Shown here in pieces: positions 18,558-26,411 of a stretch of DNA of 64,000 nt. The DNA is from Hanstruepera neustonica (GTDB lineage Bacteria; Bacteroidota; Bacteroidia; Flavobacteriales; Flavobacteriaceae). Where the stretch lies: positions 108,957-172,956 of the forward strand of contig NZ_POWF01000006.1 in the NCBI RefSeq assembly GCF_002895005.1. The letters run 5' to 3'. Both the position numbers and the translations under genes were made by a program. How positions within the stretch are numbered: the first letter of the stretch is position 1; every line of letters begins with the position of its first letter. Below the pieces are notes generated by a model. It was not told the origin of the DNA, made no database searches, and saw only the letters and a list, made by a program, of their open reading frames with translations.

Positions 18558-19025
18558 ATGAAAACAAATTATTTATTACCTAATAAATGGAAGCCACTAG
18601 GCTGGTTTCTATTTATTACTGGTCTTTTAGCAGGAATTGTCTTATATATTATAGGCTATGATGGCGAGCTTATGGTGACAAAAGTATTTTCCATTTACAG
18701 TGATCCATTTATTGGAGATGCTGGATTTTTTAAAATCATCGACAATGGCATTGCCGATGAACTGGTTTTTGTATGTATTATTATTGGAGGCCTCTTGGTT
18801 GGGTTTTCCAAAGAAAAAATAGAAGATGAATACATTTACAAACTGCGCACCGAATCACTGGTTTGGGCGATTATATTCAACTATATCTTATTGCTTTTCA
18901 CAATAGTATTTGTGTATGACATGACTTTTTTCAACGTGTTGATTTTTAATGTTTTCACACCACTACTCTTTTTTGTCTTTAGATTTAACTTTATTAAACT
19001 CAAATCTGTGGACCATGAAGAATAA
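18558..19025 (+). CDS. Four-helix membrane protein cotranscribed with an HTH regulator
   Basis: 155 residues with four hydrophobic segments (about 16-37, 70-90, 102-124, 126-146) and short loops; no recognised motif. Small membrane proteins of this shape are often paired with YozG-like XRE regulators in Gram-positive bacteria and Bacteroidota, and may sense a membrane signal or be the sole regulated gene. Its last 11 bases overlap the start of the HTH gene. Function unknown. Confidence 0.8.
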   Translation: MKTNYLLPNKWKPLGWFLFITGLLAGIVLYIIGYDGELMVTKVFSIYSDPFIGDAGFFKIIDNGIADELVFVCIIIGGLLVGFSKEKIEDEYIYKLRTESLVWAIIFNYILLLFTIVFVYDMTFFNVLIFNVFTPLLFFVFRFNFIKLKSVDHEE

Positions 19026-19215
19026 TTTAAAGGTAGAACGAGCCATTCACAATTTAACACAAGCCGAATTAGCGGAAAAAATTGGGGTCAGTAGACAATC
19101 CATAAATGCCATGGAAAAAAACAAATATGTCCCTTCAACAGTATTAGCGTTAAAAATTGGCAAACTATTCAATAAACCAGTTGAGGAGATATTCTTTTTG
19201 GACAACAACGACTAA
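19015..19215 (+). CDS. Small XRE/Cro-type HTH transcriptional regulator
   Basis: 66 residues from the ATG at 19015, essentially only the helix-turn-helix domain: ERAIHNLTQAELAEKIGVSRQSINAMEKNKYVPSTVLALKIGKLFNKPVEEIF. The wording matches the YozG/YgzD subgroup. The start is chosen at MKNNLKVERA because upstream codons belong to the overlapping membrane-protein frame. It probably autoregulates through the repeats at 18485-18522. Confidence 0.92.
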   Translation: MKNNLKVERAIHNLTQAELAEKIGVSRQSINAMEKNKYVPSTVLALKIGKLFNKPVEEIFFLDNND

Positions 19216-19221
19216 AAACAA

Positions 19222-19247
19222 AAAAGCGACCTAATTAGGTCGCTTTT
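19222..19247. terminator. Bidirectional terminator between HTH gene and DUF2911 gene
   Basis: A perfect 26-base palindrome, AAAAGCGACCTAA and its complement, with flanking A/T tracts; serves the two converging genes. Confidence 0.82.
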
Positions 19248-19267
19248 CAATATCATATTCCAAAAAT

Positions 19268-20116
19268 TTAATTTGAACGCCATTCCTTTAAGGATGTTTC
19301 ATTAAATTTTACGTATTGATCATTACCAGCTTCTTTTGCTCCAGCCAATGATTGTTCTGCTAATCGTATTGCACCAGCTTTATCGCCAGCTTTAGCATAA
19401 ATTAAAGATTGTTGTCTCAATTGCCAAAAAGCAGGTTTTTCGGTCATTTTCATAGATTCATCAATCCACTCTTTAGCTTGTTTGATGTCTTTATTTTCTT
19501 GCAAATAATAAACTGCGGCTGCATAATAATCCTGTGCAGTTGGATCACCGTTTAAGGCATCATTAATTGATCTCAAAACTTTAGCATCGGTTGGCACGGT
19601 AAATGGGACAGAAACATAAGTGTTCTCCCACATCAAATCCAAACTAGCACTCCCATTTCTAATATTATTAATATCAATTGTAAATGTCTCAACAGAAAAT
19701 GGTAGCTTGTGAGACTCTACTTTAGCTGCGGCAACAATTTTAGTTTCATCCCATTTTTCAGGAACTCCCCAATTGTTCGTATCATCATAAAAATATACAT
19801 TCCACATAGATTCTCCTGGAACAGTATATATTGCATAAGAGCCTGGCTTAACCTTAACTCCTTCAATACTTATAGGATCAGAAAAAGTAATGATTGTATT
19901 TTTGTTAGCGCCTGTTCGCCAAATCTTATCATAAGCTTCCAAATCCCCAAAGATTTTTCTGTCCTTAACTCCCGGACGGGAATATTCAATAGTGATATCT
20001 GTTAATCCAACTCGTTGCTGAACTTTACTCGACGGACTTGGTTGTGGAGTCGTCACTTGGGCATTCATGCTGAATGTTAAGCTAATTAGTAGTGCAAAAA
20101 TTAATAGTTTTTTCAT
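19268..20116 (-). CDS. DUF2911 domain protein, exported
   Basis: 282 residues with a signal peptide (MKKLLIFALLISLTFSMNAQ). DUF2911 covers about residues 20-175 (SPSSKVQQRVGLTDITIEYSRPGVKDRKIFG, GANKNTIITFSDPISIEG, WNVYFYDDTNNWG). The last 100 residues are helical and TPR-like (TAQDYYAAAVYYLQENKDIKQAKEWIDE). Common in Bacteroidota, function unknown, expected in the periplasm or on the surface. It has its own transcript, bounded by the terminator at 19222-19247. Confidence 0.9.
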   Translation of the reverse strand: MKKLLIFALLISLTFSMNAQVTTPQPSPSSKVQQRVGLTDITIEYSRPGVKDRKIFGDLEAYDKIWRTGANKNTIITFSDPISIEGVKVKPGSYAIYTVPGESMWNVYFYDDTNNWGVPEKWDETKIVAAAKVESHKLPFSVETFTIDINNIRNGSASLDLMWENTYVSVPFTVPTDAKVLRSINDALNGDPTAQDYYAAAVYYLQENKDIKQAKEWIDESMKMTEKPAFWQLRQQSLIYAKAGDKAGAIRLAEQSLAGAKEAGNDQYVKFNETSLKEWRSN

Positions 20117-20208
20117 TGTGATTAGTATTGTTTAATAAGTGTTAAAAATAATGAAACTTTGTTTTTTAAATTGTTAATGAAACTATAAACAATTAGGGTT
20201 CTATCTTT

Positions 20209-20640
20209 CTAGTTCTCTCTCCAATTAAATTTCTTGTATACACTTCGCTCAATCTCTGCAAAATTTTCAAGATGATTAATATATTGCTCGGTGGTTAAAA
20301 TTGCCTTGACTTCTAAATTCATTTTGTCAACAATTTCATCAAATTTGATCTGGATTTCAGCATCGGTATAATCTTTGTCTTTATCATTCAACCTTGTCAT
20401 ATCAAAAATATGTGAAAAAACAATTGCATCGTACTGCTCTCTTACTGTATCTGACAATCCCATTTCATTAACGCGATCATAAAGCCATCTACCCATTCTC
20501 GCACGCTCTTCCACAGTGTAAACAGTGTCTACTTTAGCAGCCTCCCTCCTTAATTGTTTTTCGGATTTACCATTTTGACCAAGTGTAAATAGTGTTCCAA
20601 AGAAGAACACAAATATTAGGGAGTTGAATTTATACTTCAT
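20209..20640 (-). CDS. Exported hypothetical protein
   Basis: 143 residues with a signal peptide (MKYKFNSLIFVFFFGTLFTLGQ). The mature part is helical and strongly charged (KQLRREAAKVDTVYTVEERARMGRWLYD, ILTTEQYINHLENF). The size and the L-T-x-E-Q wording recall Spy-like periplasmic helical proteins, but the match is too weak for a family call. Confidence 0.72.
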   Translation of the reverse strand: MKYKFNSLIFVFFFGTLFTLGQNGKSEKQLRREAAKVDTVYTVEERARMGRWLYDRVNEMGLSDTVREQYDAIVFSHIFDMTRLNDKDKDYTDAEIQIKFDEIVDKMNLEVKAILTTEQYINHLENFAEIERSVYKKFNWREN

Positions 20641-20867
20641 ACTAATTAATTTATTTCAAAAAACAAAGGTAAAGATACAATTATTCCCTGATTGTTAATC
20701 AAATAAACATTTGAAAGATTGAAACAATGGAAAGATAGATTTACTCTATTACTAAAATCTTTCTCGATAGAATATTAAACCTAAATTACAGTAATCATTA
20801 TTTTGTATAACTTTTTTAATAATAAATTAGACAAATTAATTTATTTTATCTAAATTTGAGTAACTGA
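20641..20867. other. AT-rich intergenic stretch with one promoter box
   Basis: Contains no open frame of note. The only readable signal is TAAATTTG at 20851-20858, which would start transcription near 20865 for the rightward operon 20868-24582; no -33 TTG is seen at the right distance. Confidence 0.5.
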
Positions 20868-21119
20868 ATGAGAAATAATAAAAATTTAAAAGATATGGAA
20901 ACCATTGAAAAAGCTCTAGAATTTGAAAAGCGTAAAAGAAAATCGCTTTCAACAAGTGACAGAATTAAAATATCCAGAGAGGCTAAAAAGTTAATTCTTG
21001 AATTAAATCAGATTTATAAAAAGAAAAAAGACGAGCAAATAATGGATATTATGAAAAGACTTACCGCCATCAAGCGTAAGGTCGAAAAAAGATTAAAAGG
21101 AAAGCCTCTAACAGCGTAA
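20868..21119 (+). CDS. Small basic coiled-coil protein of unknown function
   Basis: 83 residues, about one third Lys/Arg, predicted fully helical (METIEKALEFEKRKRKSLSTSDRIKISREAKKL). No known domain. The predicted transcription start lies almost on the first ATG, so translation may begin at the ATG at 20895. It opens the operon with SDR, GPx, TspO, SRPBCC and photolyase and lies four bases before the SDR gene. Could be a small RNA- or DNA-binding protein, by composition only. Confidence 0.62.
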   Translation: MRNNKNLKDMETIEKALEFEKRKRKSLSTSDRIKISREAKKLILELNQIYKKKKDEQIMDIMKRLTAIKRKVEKRLKGKPLTA

Positions 21120-21123
21120 TGTT

Positions 21124-21807
21124 ATGAAATCCTATATTATTGTTGGTGGTAGCCATGGTATTGGGAATGCCCTTCTTGAGAGTTTAGTTAAAGACCATCA
21201 TGTAATCAATATTAGTCGAACTGAACCTTCCATTTCTCACAATAACCTTACACATCATACGGTTGATGTTTTGACCGATGATTTGCCTGATGTCGATACT
21301 TGCGATGGTTTGGTCTATTGTCCAGGTAGTATTAATTTAAAACCATTTGAGAGTTTAAGTCCTCAAGACTTTAGAGATGATTTTGACATCAATGTAGTTG
21401 GCGCCATTAAAACCATTCAAAAATATCTACCCAAGCTCAAGTCTAGTACGAATCCTGCTATCGTGTTGTTTAGTACTGTGGCGACTAAATTAGGTATGCC
21501 TTATCACACTAGTGTTGCTGCAGCCAAATCTGCAGTCGAAGGCCTAACAAAATCATTGGGCGCTGAATTGGCGCCTAAAATACGTGTCAATGCCATTGCA
21601 CCTACAATTACCAATACCGATTTAGCCTCAAAACTACTTCGGAATGATAAAATGGTAGAAAAAATTACGGAGAGACATCCCTTGAAAAAGTTTTTAGAAC
21701 CCACCGAAGTTTCTGAAATGGCCTTATTTTTACTTTCAGAAAAAGCAGCGTCTATGTCTGGCCAAGTTTTTGAAATGGACTGCGGTATTGTATCATTTAA
21801 AATTTAA
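21124..21807 (+). CDS. Short-chain dehydrogenase/reductase lacking the catalytic Tyr
   Basis: 227 residues of Rossmann fold. The cofactor loop is GGSHGIGNALLES (residues 8-20), Asn90 and Ser117 (FSTVA) are in place, and Lys135 lies in HTSVAAAKSAVEG. The catalytic Tyr expected four residues before the Lys is Val131, so the usual YxxxK motif is broken; Y127 is too far away. A subgroup of SDRs with this altered motif exists in photolyase-type gene clusters. It may bind NAD(P) without ordinary dehydrogenation. Tightly packed in a six-gene operon. Confidence 0.85.
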   Translation: MKSYIIVGGSHGIGNALLESLVKDHHVINISRTEPSISHNNLTHHTVDVLTDDLPDVDTCDGLVYCPGSINLKPFESLSPQDFRDDFDINVVGAIKTIQKYLPKLKSSTNPAIVLFSTVATKLGMPYHTSVAAAKSAVEGLTKSLGAELAPKIRVNAIAPTITNTDLASKLLRNDKMVEKITERHPLKKFLEPTEVSEMALFLLSEKAASMSGQVFEMDCGIVSFKI

Positions 21808-21810
21808 AGA

Positions 21811-22353
21811 ATGAAAAACATCCTAATAACTGTAATAATGCTAAACATTTTTAATAAATCAACTGCTCAAAATAGTACACAACAATCAATATACGATATT
21901 GAAATTAATAGTTTAGAAGGCAACCCCATTAATCTATCTGATTTCAAAGGAAAATATATTCTTTTTGTCAATGTGGCGTCAGAATGTGGTTTTACTGGTC
22001 AATATGCCGATCTTCAAAAATTATATGATACCTATCAAGATAAAATGATGATCATTGGGGTTCCCTGCAACCAATTTGGAGGCCAAGAACCTGGAACAGC
22101 CAGTCAAATCAAATCCTTTTGTGAGAAAAATTATGGCGTAACCTTTTTGATGACTGAAAAAGTGGATGTTAAAGGTGATAACCAGCATCCATTGTACCAA
22201 TGGCTAACCAATAAAGATCTTAATGGACAATCCAGCTCATCTGTTAAATGGAATTTCCAAAAATATTTAATTGGAAAAGACGGTGAATTCATTGACTACT
22301 ATTATTCAATAACGAAGCCCATGAGTTCTAAAATAACAAAACACCTCAAGTGA
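21811..22353 (+). CDS. Glutathione peroxidase-family thiol peroxidase, exported
   Basis: 180 residues. An N-terminal hydrophobic stretch ending in STAQN looks like a signal peptide, so the enzyme is probably periplasmic. Family motifs are NVASECGFTGQYADLQ with peroxidatic Cys59 (Cys, not selenocysteine) and VPCNQFGGQEPGT with the catalytic Gln; WNFQKYLIGKDG completes the active site. It reduces peroxides, most likely with thioredoxin-type donors since these bacteria lack glutathione. Its stop overlaps the GTG start of tspO by four bases. Confidence 0.9.
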   Translation: MKNILITVIMLNIFNKSTAQNSTQQSIYDIEINSLEGNPINLSDFKGKYILFVNVASECGFTGQYADLQKLYDTYQDKMMIIGVPCNQFGGQEPGTASQIKSFCEKNYGVTFLMTEKVDVKGDNQHPLYQWLTNKDLNGQSSSSVKWNFQKYLIGKDGEFIDYYYSITKPMSSKITKHLK

Positions 22354-22814
22354 GTTTTGCAAAACGTTTAATACTATTCCTGATAATTAATTTTGGAGCC
22401 TTGGCTTTGGGAAGTTGGCTTATGGATAATGGCCCACAATCCTCATGGTATGAAGAATTAAATAAAGCACCTTGGACACCTGCTGGATGGGTATTTGGAG
22501 TTGCGTGGACTGTTATCATGATCTGTTTCTCCATCTATCTGGCTAAATTATTTTCGGAACTGGATTCAAGGTTTTTAAGGTCACTTTTTATTGTCCAGTT
22601 CTTACTAAACGTTAGTTGGAATTTTATCTTTTTCAATCAGCATTGCATTGGTTTGGGGCTTCTTAATATCACCTTGTTAACATTAGTCATTTTTTATTTC
22701 TTCTTTAAATTTAGAATGGATGACATGAAGGCATTTAAATATCTTTTAGTTCCATACATGTTGTGGTTGTTGATTGCAACATCCTTAAATGCTTATATTT
22801 TTATTTATAATTAA
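22350..22814 (+). CDS. tspO: TspO/MBR family protein
   Basis: 154 residues, five transmembrane helices. The Trp/Pro-rich WYEELNKAPWTPAGWVFGVAWT block and the second half WNFIFFNQHCIGLGL are diagnostic. TspO binds tetrapyrroles and is tied to light and oxidative stress responses; a location beside photolyase and peroxidase fits. GTG start overlapping the preceding stop; TAATG overlap with the SRPBCC gene. Confidence 0.93.
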   Translation: MSFAKRLILFLIINFGALALGSWLMDNGPQSSWYEELNKAPWTPAGWVFGVAWTVIMICFSIYLAKLFSELDSRFLRSLFIVQFLLNVSWNFIFFNQHCIGLGLLNITLLTLVIFYFFFKFRMDDMKAFKYLLVPYMLWLLIATSLNAYIFIYN

Positions 22815-23275
22815 TGAAAATCTACACGTTACACAAAAAACAGAATCTACCCATATCAGTGGCTGAAGCTTGGGCCTTTCTTTCAAACCCTAAAAACTTA
22901 AAAACTATTACGCCAGATTATATGGGGTTTCATATTCTTTCCGGTGCAGATAGACCCATGTATGCTGGACAAATCATTCAGTACATTGTAACACCGGTGT
23001 TAGGTATTAAAACAAAATGGATTACAGAAATAACCCATGTTATTGATCAAGAGTATTTTGTAGACGAACAACGTTTTGGTCCTTATGCGCTTTGGCATCA
23101 CAAACATTTTATAAAAGAAATTGATGGCGGTGTTGAAATGGAAGATATTATAGACTACAAAATTCCAATGGGAGTTATTGGACAATTAGTCCATCCTATT
23201 TTGGTGAAACCTAAATTGGAGGAAATTTTTAAATACAGACAAAACAAGTTGATTGAACTTTTTGGAACCCTATAA
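22814..23275 (+). CDS. SRPBCC (START/Bet v1-like) ligand-binding protein
   Basis: 153 residues, soluble. The N-terminal LPISVAEAWAFLSNPKNLKTITPDYMGF opening and the C-terminal helix with HPILVKPKLEEIFKYRQNKLIE are typical of SRPBCC cell-division-inhibitor-like proteins often found beside photolyase genes. It probably binds a hydrophobic ligand; identity unknown. Confidence 0.88.
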   Translation: MKIYTLHKKQNLPISVAEAWAFLSNPKNLKTITPDYMGFHILSGADRPMYAGQIIQYIVTPVLGIKTKWITEITHVIDQEYFVDEQRFGPYALWHHKHFIKEIDGGVEMEDIIDYKIPMGVIGQLVHPILVKPKLEEIFKYRQNKLIELFGTL

Positions 23276-23277
23276 TT

Positions 23278-24582
23278 ATGAATGAACCCTTATCTGTTTT
23301 TTGGTTTCGTAGAGATTTAAGATTGGATGACAATCATGGCTTGATGCAAGCCCTTAAAGGAGACAATCCTGTGATGCCTATTTTCATTTTTGATAAGGAT
23401 ATATTAGATAAACTCCCTCCCAATGATGCTCGTGTCACTTTTATTTATAAGACGCTTCAAGCTATGCGGGATTCCCTTCAGGAAAATCAGGGAAGTAGTT
23501 TAGCCATATTCTATGGAAAACCGCTTGATATATTCAAAAGCCTAACTACTGATTATAAAATTGCATCCGTTTACACCAATCACGATTACGAGCCTTATGC
23601 CATCAAACGCGATAAGGACGTTAAACAGTTTTTAAACAATCAAGGTATTGACTTTAAAACCTTTAAAGATCAAGTGATTTTCGAAAAAGATGAGATTGTT
23701 AAAAGTGATGGTGATCCATACATGGTTTACACGCCATACATGAAAACCTGGAAAAGCACCTTCAAATCAGAAAACCTATCTACTTATGATACCAGTAAGT
23801 ATTTAAAAAATGTCGTAGCACATTCCCGATTGCCAAATCTATCGCTATCGGACATTGGATTCGAAAAATCCAATCAAGAAATTGCACAATATCAGGTCAC
23901 TCCCAAAATCATTCAAGAATACGAAGCCAAACGTAATTTTCCAGCTCAAGATGCAACCTCCCATTTAGGGCCGCATTTGCGGTTTGGTACGGTGAGCATT
24001 CGAGAAATGGTCAAAAAGGCTATTTCTGAAAAAAACGAAGTCTTTTGGCAAGAACTCATCTGGCGCGAATTTTTTATGCAAATATTATGGCACTTTCCCA
24101 GAACAGTAAATGAAAGCTTCAAACCCAAATATGACAGAATCGAATGGCGTAACAATGAGGCAGAATTTAAAGCTTGGTGTAATGGTCAAACTGGTTATCC
24201 CCTAGTTGATGCTGGTATGCGCGAATTGAATGAAACAGGCTATATGCACAACCGTGTGAGAATGCTGGTGGGATCGTTTTTATGCAAGCATTTGTTAATA
24301 GATTGGCGTTGGGGCGAAGCTTATTTTGCAGAGAAACTACATGATTATGAAATGGCCAGTAATATTGGAAATTGGCAATGGGTAGCGGGATGCGGTGTCG
24401 ATGCTGCGCCCTATTTCAGAATTTTTAACCCAACGACGCAGATTCAAAAATTTGACAAAAATCACGAATACATCAAAAAATGGGTGCCTGAATATCAAGA
24501 ACTCACCTATCCGCAACCCATTGTTGATCACAAGGCTGCTCGAGAACGCTGTTTAAAAACTTATAAACAAGCAGTTAGTTAG
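23278..24582 (+). CDS. phrB: Deoxyribodipyrimidine photolyase / cryptochrome family (class I)
   Basis: 434 residues. The N-terminal photolyase alpha/beta domain begins VFWFRRDLRLDDNHGL and binds an antenna chromophore; the C-terminal helical domain binds FAD (WQELIWREFFMQILWHFP, DAGMRELNETGYMHNRVRM, ASNIGNWQWVAGCGVDAAPYFRIFNP, all typical of CPD photolyases). It repairs UV-induced pyrimidine dimers using blue light. Last gene of the stress operon. Confidence 0.93.
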   Translation: MNEPLSVFWFRRDLRLDDNHGLMQALKGDNPVMPIFIFDKDILDKLPPNDARVTFIYKTLQAMRDSLQENQGSSLAIFYGKPLDIFKSLTTDYKIASVYTNHDYEPYAIKRDKDVKQFLNNQGIDFKTFKDQVIFEKDEIVKSDGDPYMVYTPYMKTWKSTFKSENLSTYDTSKYLKNVVAHSRLPNLSLSDIGFEKSNQEIAQYQVTPKIIQEYEAKRNFPAQDATSHLGPHLRFGTVSIREMVKKAISEKNEVFWQELIWREFFMQILWHFPRTVNESFKPKYDRIEWRNNEAEFKAWCNGQTGYPLVDAGMRELNETGYMHNRVRMLVGSFLCKHLLIDWRWGEAYFAEKLHDYEMASNIGNWQWVAGCGVDAAPYFRIFNPTTQIQKFDKNHEYIKKWVPEYQELTYPQPIVDHKAARERCLKTYKQAVS

Positions 24583-24628
24583 ATTTTTAATAATTTGGAT
24601 TATCTTTACCCATCTAACAATTGACATC

Positions 24629-26353
24629 ATGAATAAAAAACTACTTTTGGCTTTGGGAATGCTCCCAATGCTTTCCATAGCCCAAATCACCTTCACAAAT
24701 TCCAACACTTTATTGGTCAATGCGTCATTAACAAGTGGTTGTGCCATTGGCGTAAGCGATATGAATGGTGATGGACTTGACGATATCATCAGACTGGATG
24801 ATGCTAGAAACTTACAAATCGAATATCAAACCGCAGGTGGTGGCAACTTCACCCAATACAATTTTGGCAGCGTGGGTGGTTCCCAATGGGGTCTGGCCAT
24901 AGCCGATGTGGATGAAAACGGTTATAATGATGTCATTACTGGTGGCGCCTATAATGGTGTTAAAGTCATTAAAGCCAATTCTGATGGGTCATTATACACG
25001 TCAACAACTCTGGCAGGCAGTATTTTTATGCAGAATGTTAACTTTGCTGATATTGATAACAATGGTAGCATTGATATTTTTGCCTGTCATGATGATGGTG
25101 TTTCTGTGGCTTATGGAAATGATGGCAGTGGTAATTTTTCGCCAAACAATGGTTTGATTAATGCTGTTTCTACAATCCCATCCGATAACTCTGGAAACTA
25201 TGGCAGTATTTGGGCAGACGTGAACAACGATGGTCATTTAGACTTATACATTTCAAAATGCCGTTTAGGCGTTAACGATCCAAATGATGGTAGACGTGTT
25301 AATTTACTGTTCATGAATGATGGTACCAATAATTATACTGATGAAGCTGCAACCAGAGGTTTGGCACCATTGGGACAATCTTGGTCAGCTAATTTTGAAG
25401 ATATTGATAATGATGGTGATCTGGATTGTGTCCTTATCAATCACGATATTACTAGTATGATCTTCGTCAACGATGGTACAGGGAATTTTACGGATATCAC
25501 ACCAACCTGTGGCATAACTGGTGAATTAGCCAGTTTAGGTTCGGGTGGCATACAGGTTGTTATGGAAGATTTTGATAATGATACCTTTATTGATATTTTT
25601 ATTACCATGCGAAGTGGTATCCATCATTTATTCAAAAATGATGGCGATAAAACCTTTACGGAAGTATCTGCGCCATTCACATTACCAACTGGCCCTTCAA
25701 GGATTCAAAGTGCCGCGGTGGGCGATTTAAACAACGACGGGTTTATCGATGTCATGGCTGGCTTTGCAACGGGTTACAATGGCCCTTCAAGCGACCCAGA
25801 TGTGCTTTATTTAAATGATGGTAATACGAATAATTGGAGTGAAATCCGCTTGATTGGTGACGCCAGTAATATCAATGGTATTGGTGCCAGAATAGAAATT
25901 CAAGGTGCTTGGGGAAGCCAAATACGAGAAGTACGCTCCGGTGAAAGCTATGGAACAATGAACTCTTTAATGACCCATTTTGGTCTGGGAACAGCCACAG
26001 AAATTGATGCAGTGGTTGTGCATTGGCCTTCAGGAAGTGTTGATACAGTATCTAATCCGAATATCAACGAAGTTTTAGTCATTGAAGAAGGACAAACATT
26101 ATCAACAGAATCGTTTAGCAGCCAAACTATCCATATTTCACCTAATCCAACAAATGACATATTAAATATTGAAACTACAAGCAATGGCAGTTTCAGCTAT
26201 GCCATCTATGATTTGTCTGGTAAGCAGGTCCAAACGGAAACAGTTTTACCAGCTTCCAATCAAATTAATATCAACCATTTAAGCAATGGCATCTATATTA
26301 TGCAATTGACATCGCAAAATTCCAAAACCACCCATAAGATTATTAAGGAATAA
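24629..26353 (+). CDS. Secreted FG-GAP repeat / ASPIC-UnbV protein with T9SS sorting domain
   Basis: 574 residues. Signal peptide MNKKLLLALGMLPMLSIAQ; then FG-GAP (VCBS) repeats with calcium-binding DxDxDG-like loops (DMNGDGLDD, DVDENGYND, DIDNNGSID, DVNNDGHLD, DIDNDGDLD, DLNNDGFID). An ASPIC/UnbV domain spans about residues 405-490. The final 75 residues (HISPNPTNDILNIET...LSNGIYIMQL...KIIKE) are a type A C-terminal type IX secretion sorting domain. It should be exported to the surface and attached there; role unknown. Followed by a strong terminator. Confidence 0.93.
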   Translation: MNKKLLLALGMLPMLSIAQITFTNSNTLLVNASLTSGCAIGVSDMNGDGLDDIIRLDDARNLQIEYQTAGGGNFTQYNFGSVGGSQWGLAIADVDENGYNDVITGGAYNGVKVIKANSDGSLYTSTTLAGSIFMQNVNFADIDNNGSIDIFACHDDGVSVAYGNDGSGNFSPNNGLINAVSTIPSDNSGNYGSIWADVNNDGHLDLYISKCRLGVNDPNDGRRVNLLFMNDGTNNYTDEAATRGLAPLGQSWSANFEDIDNDGDLDCVLINHDITSMIFVNDGTGNFTDITPTCGITGELASLGSGGIQVVMEDFDNDTFIDIFITMRSGIHHLFKNDGDKTFTEVSAPFTLPTGPSRIQSAAVGDLNNDGFIDVMAGFATGYNGPSSDPDVLYLNDGNTNNWSEIRLIGDASNINGIGARIEIQGAWGSQIREVRSGESYGTMNSLMTHFGLGTATEIDAVVVHWPSGSVDTVSNPNINEVLVIEEGQTLSTESFSSQTIHISPNPTNDILNIETTSNGSFSYAIYDLSGKQVQTETVLPASNQININHLSNGIYIMQLTSQNSKTTHKIIKE

Positions 26354-26371
26354 GCTGTTAGGACAGATAAC

Positions 26372-26402
26372 AAAAAAGCTTCGAAAATTTCGAAGCTTTT
26401 TT
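26372..26402. terminator. Bidirectional terminator between FG-GAP gene and murA
   Basis: A near-perfect inverted repeat centred on AAGCTTCGAAAATTTCGAAGCTT with A and T tracts at the ends; serves both converging genes. Confidence 0.85.
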
Positions 26403-26411
26403 GTTTTTATA

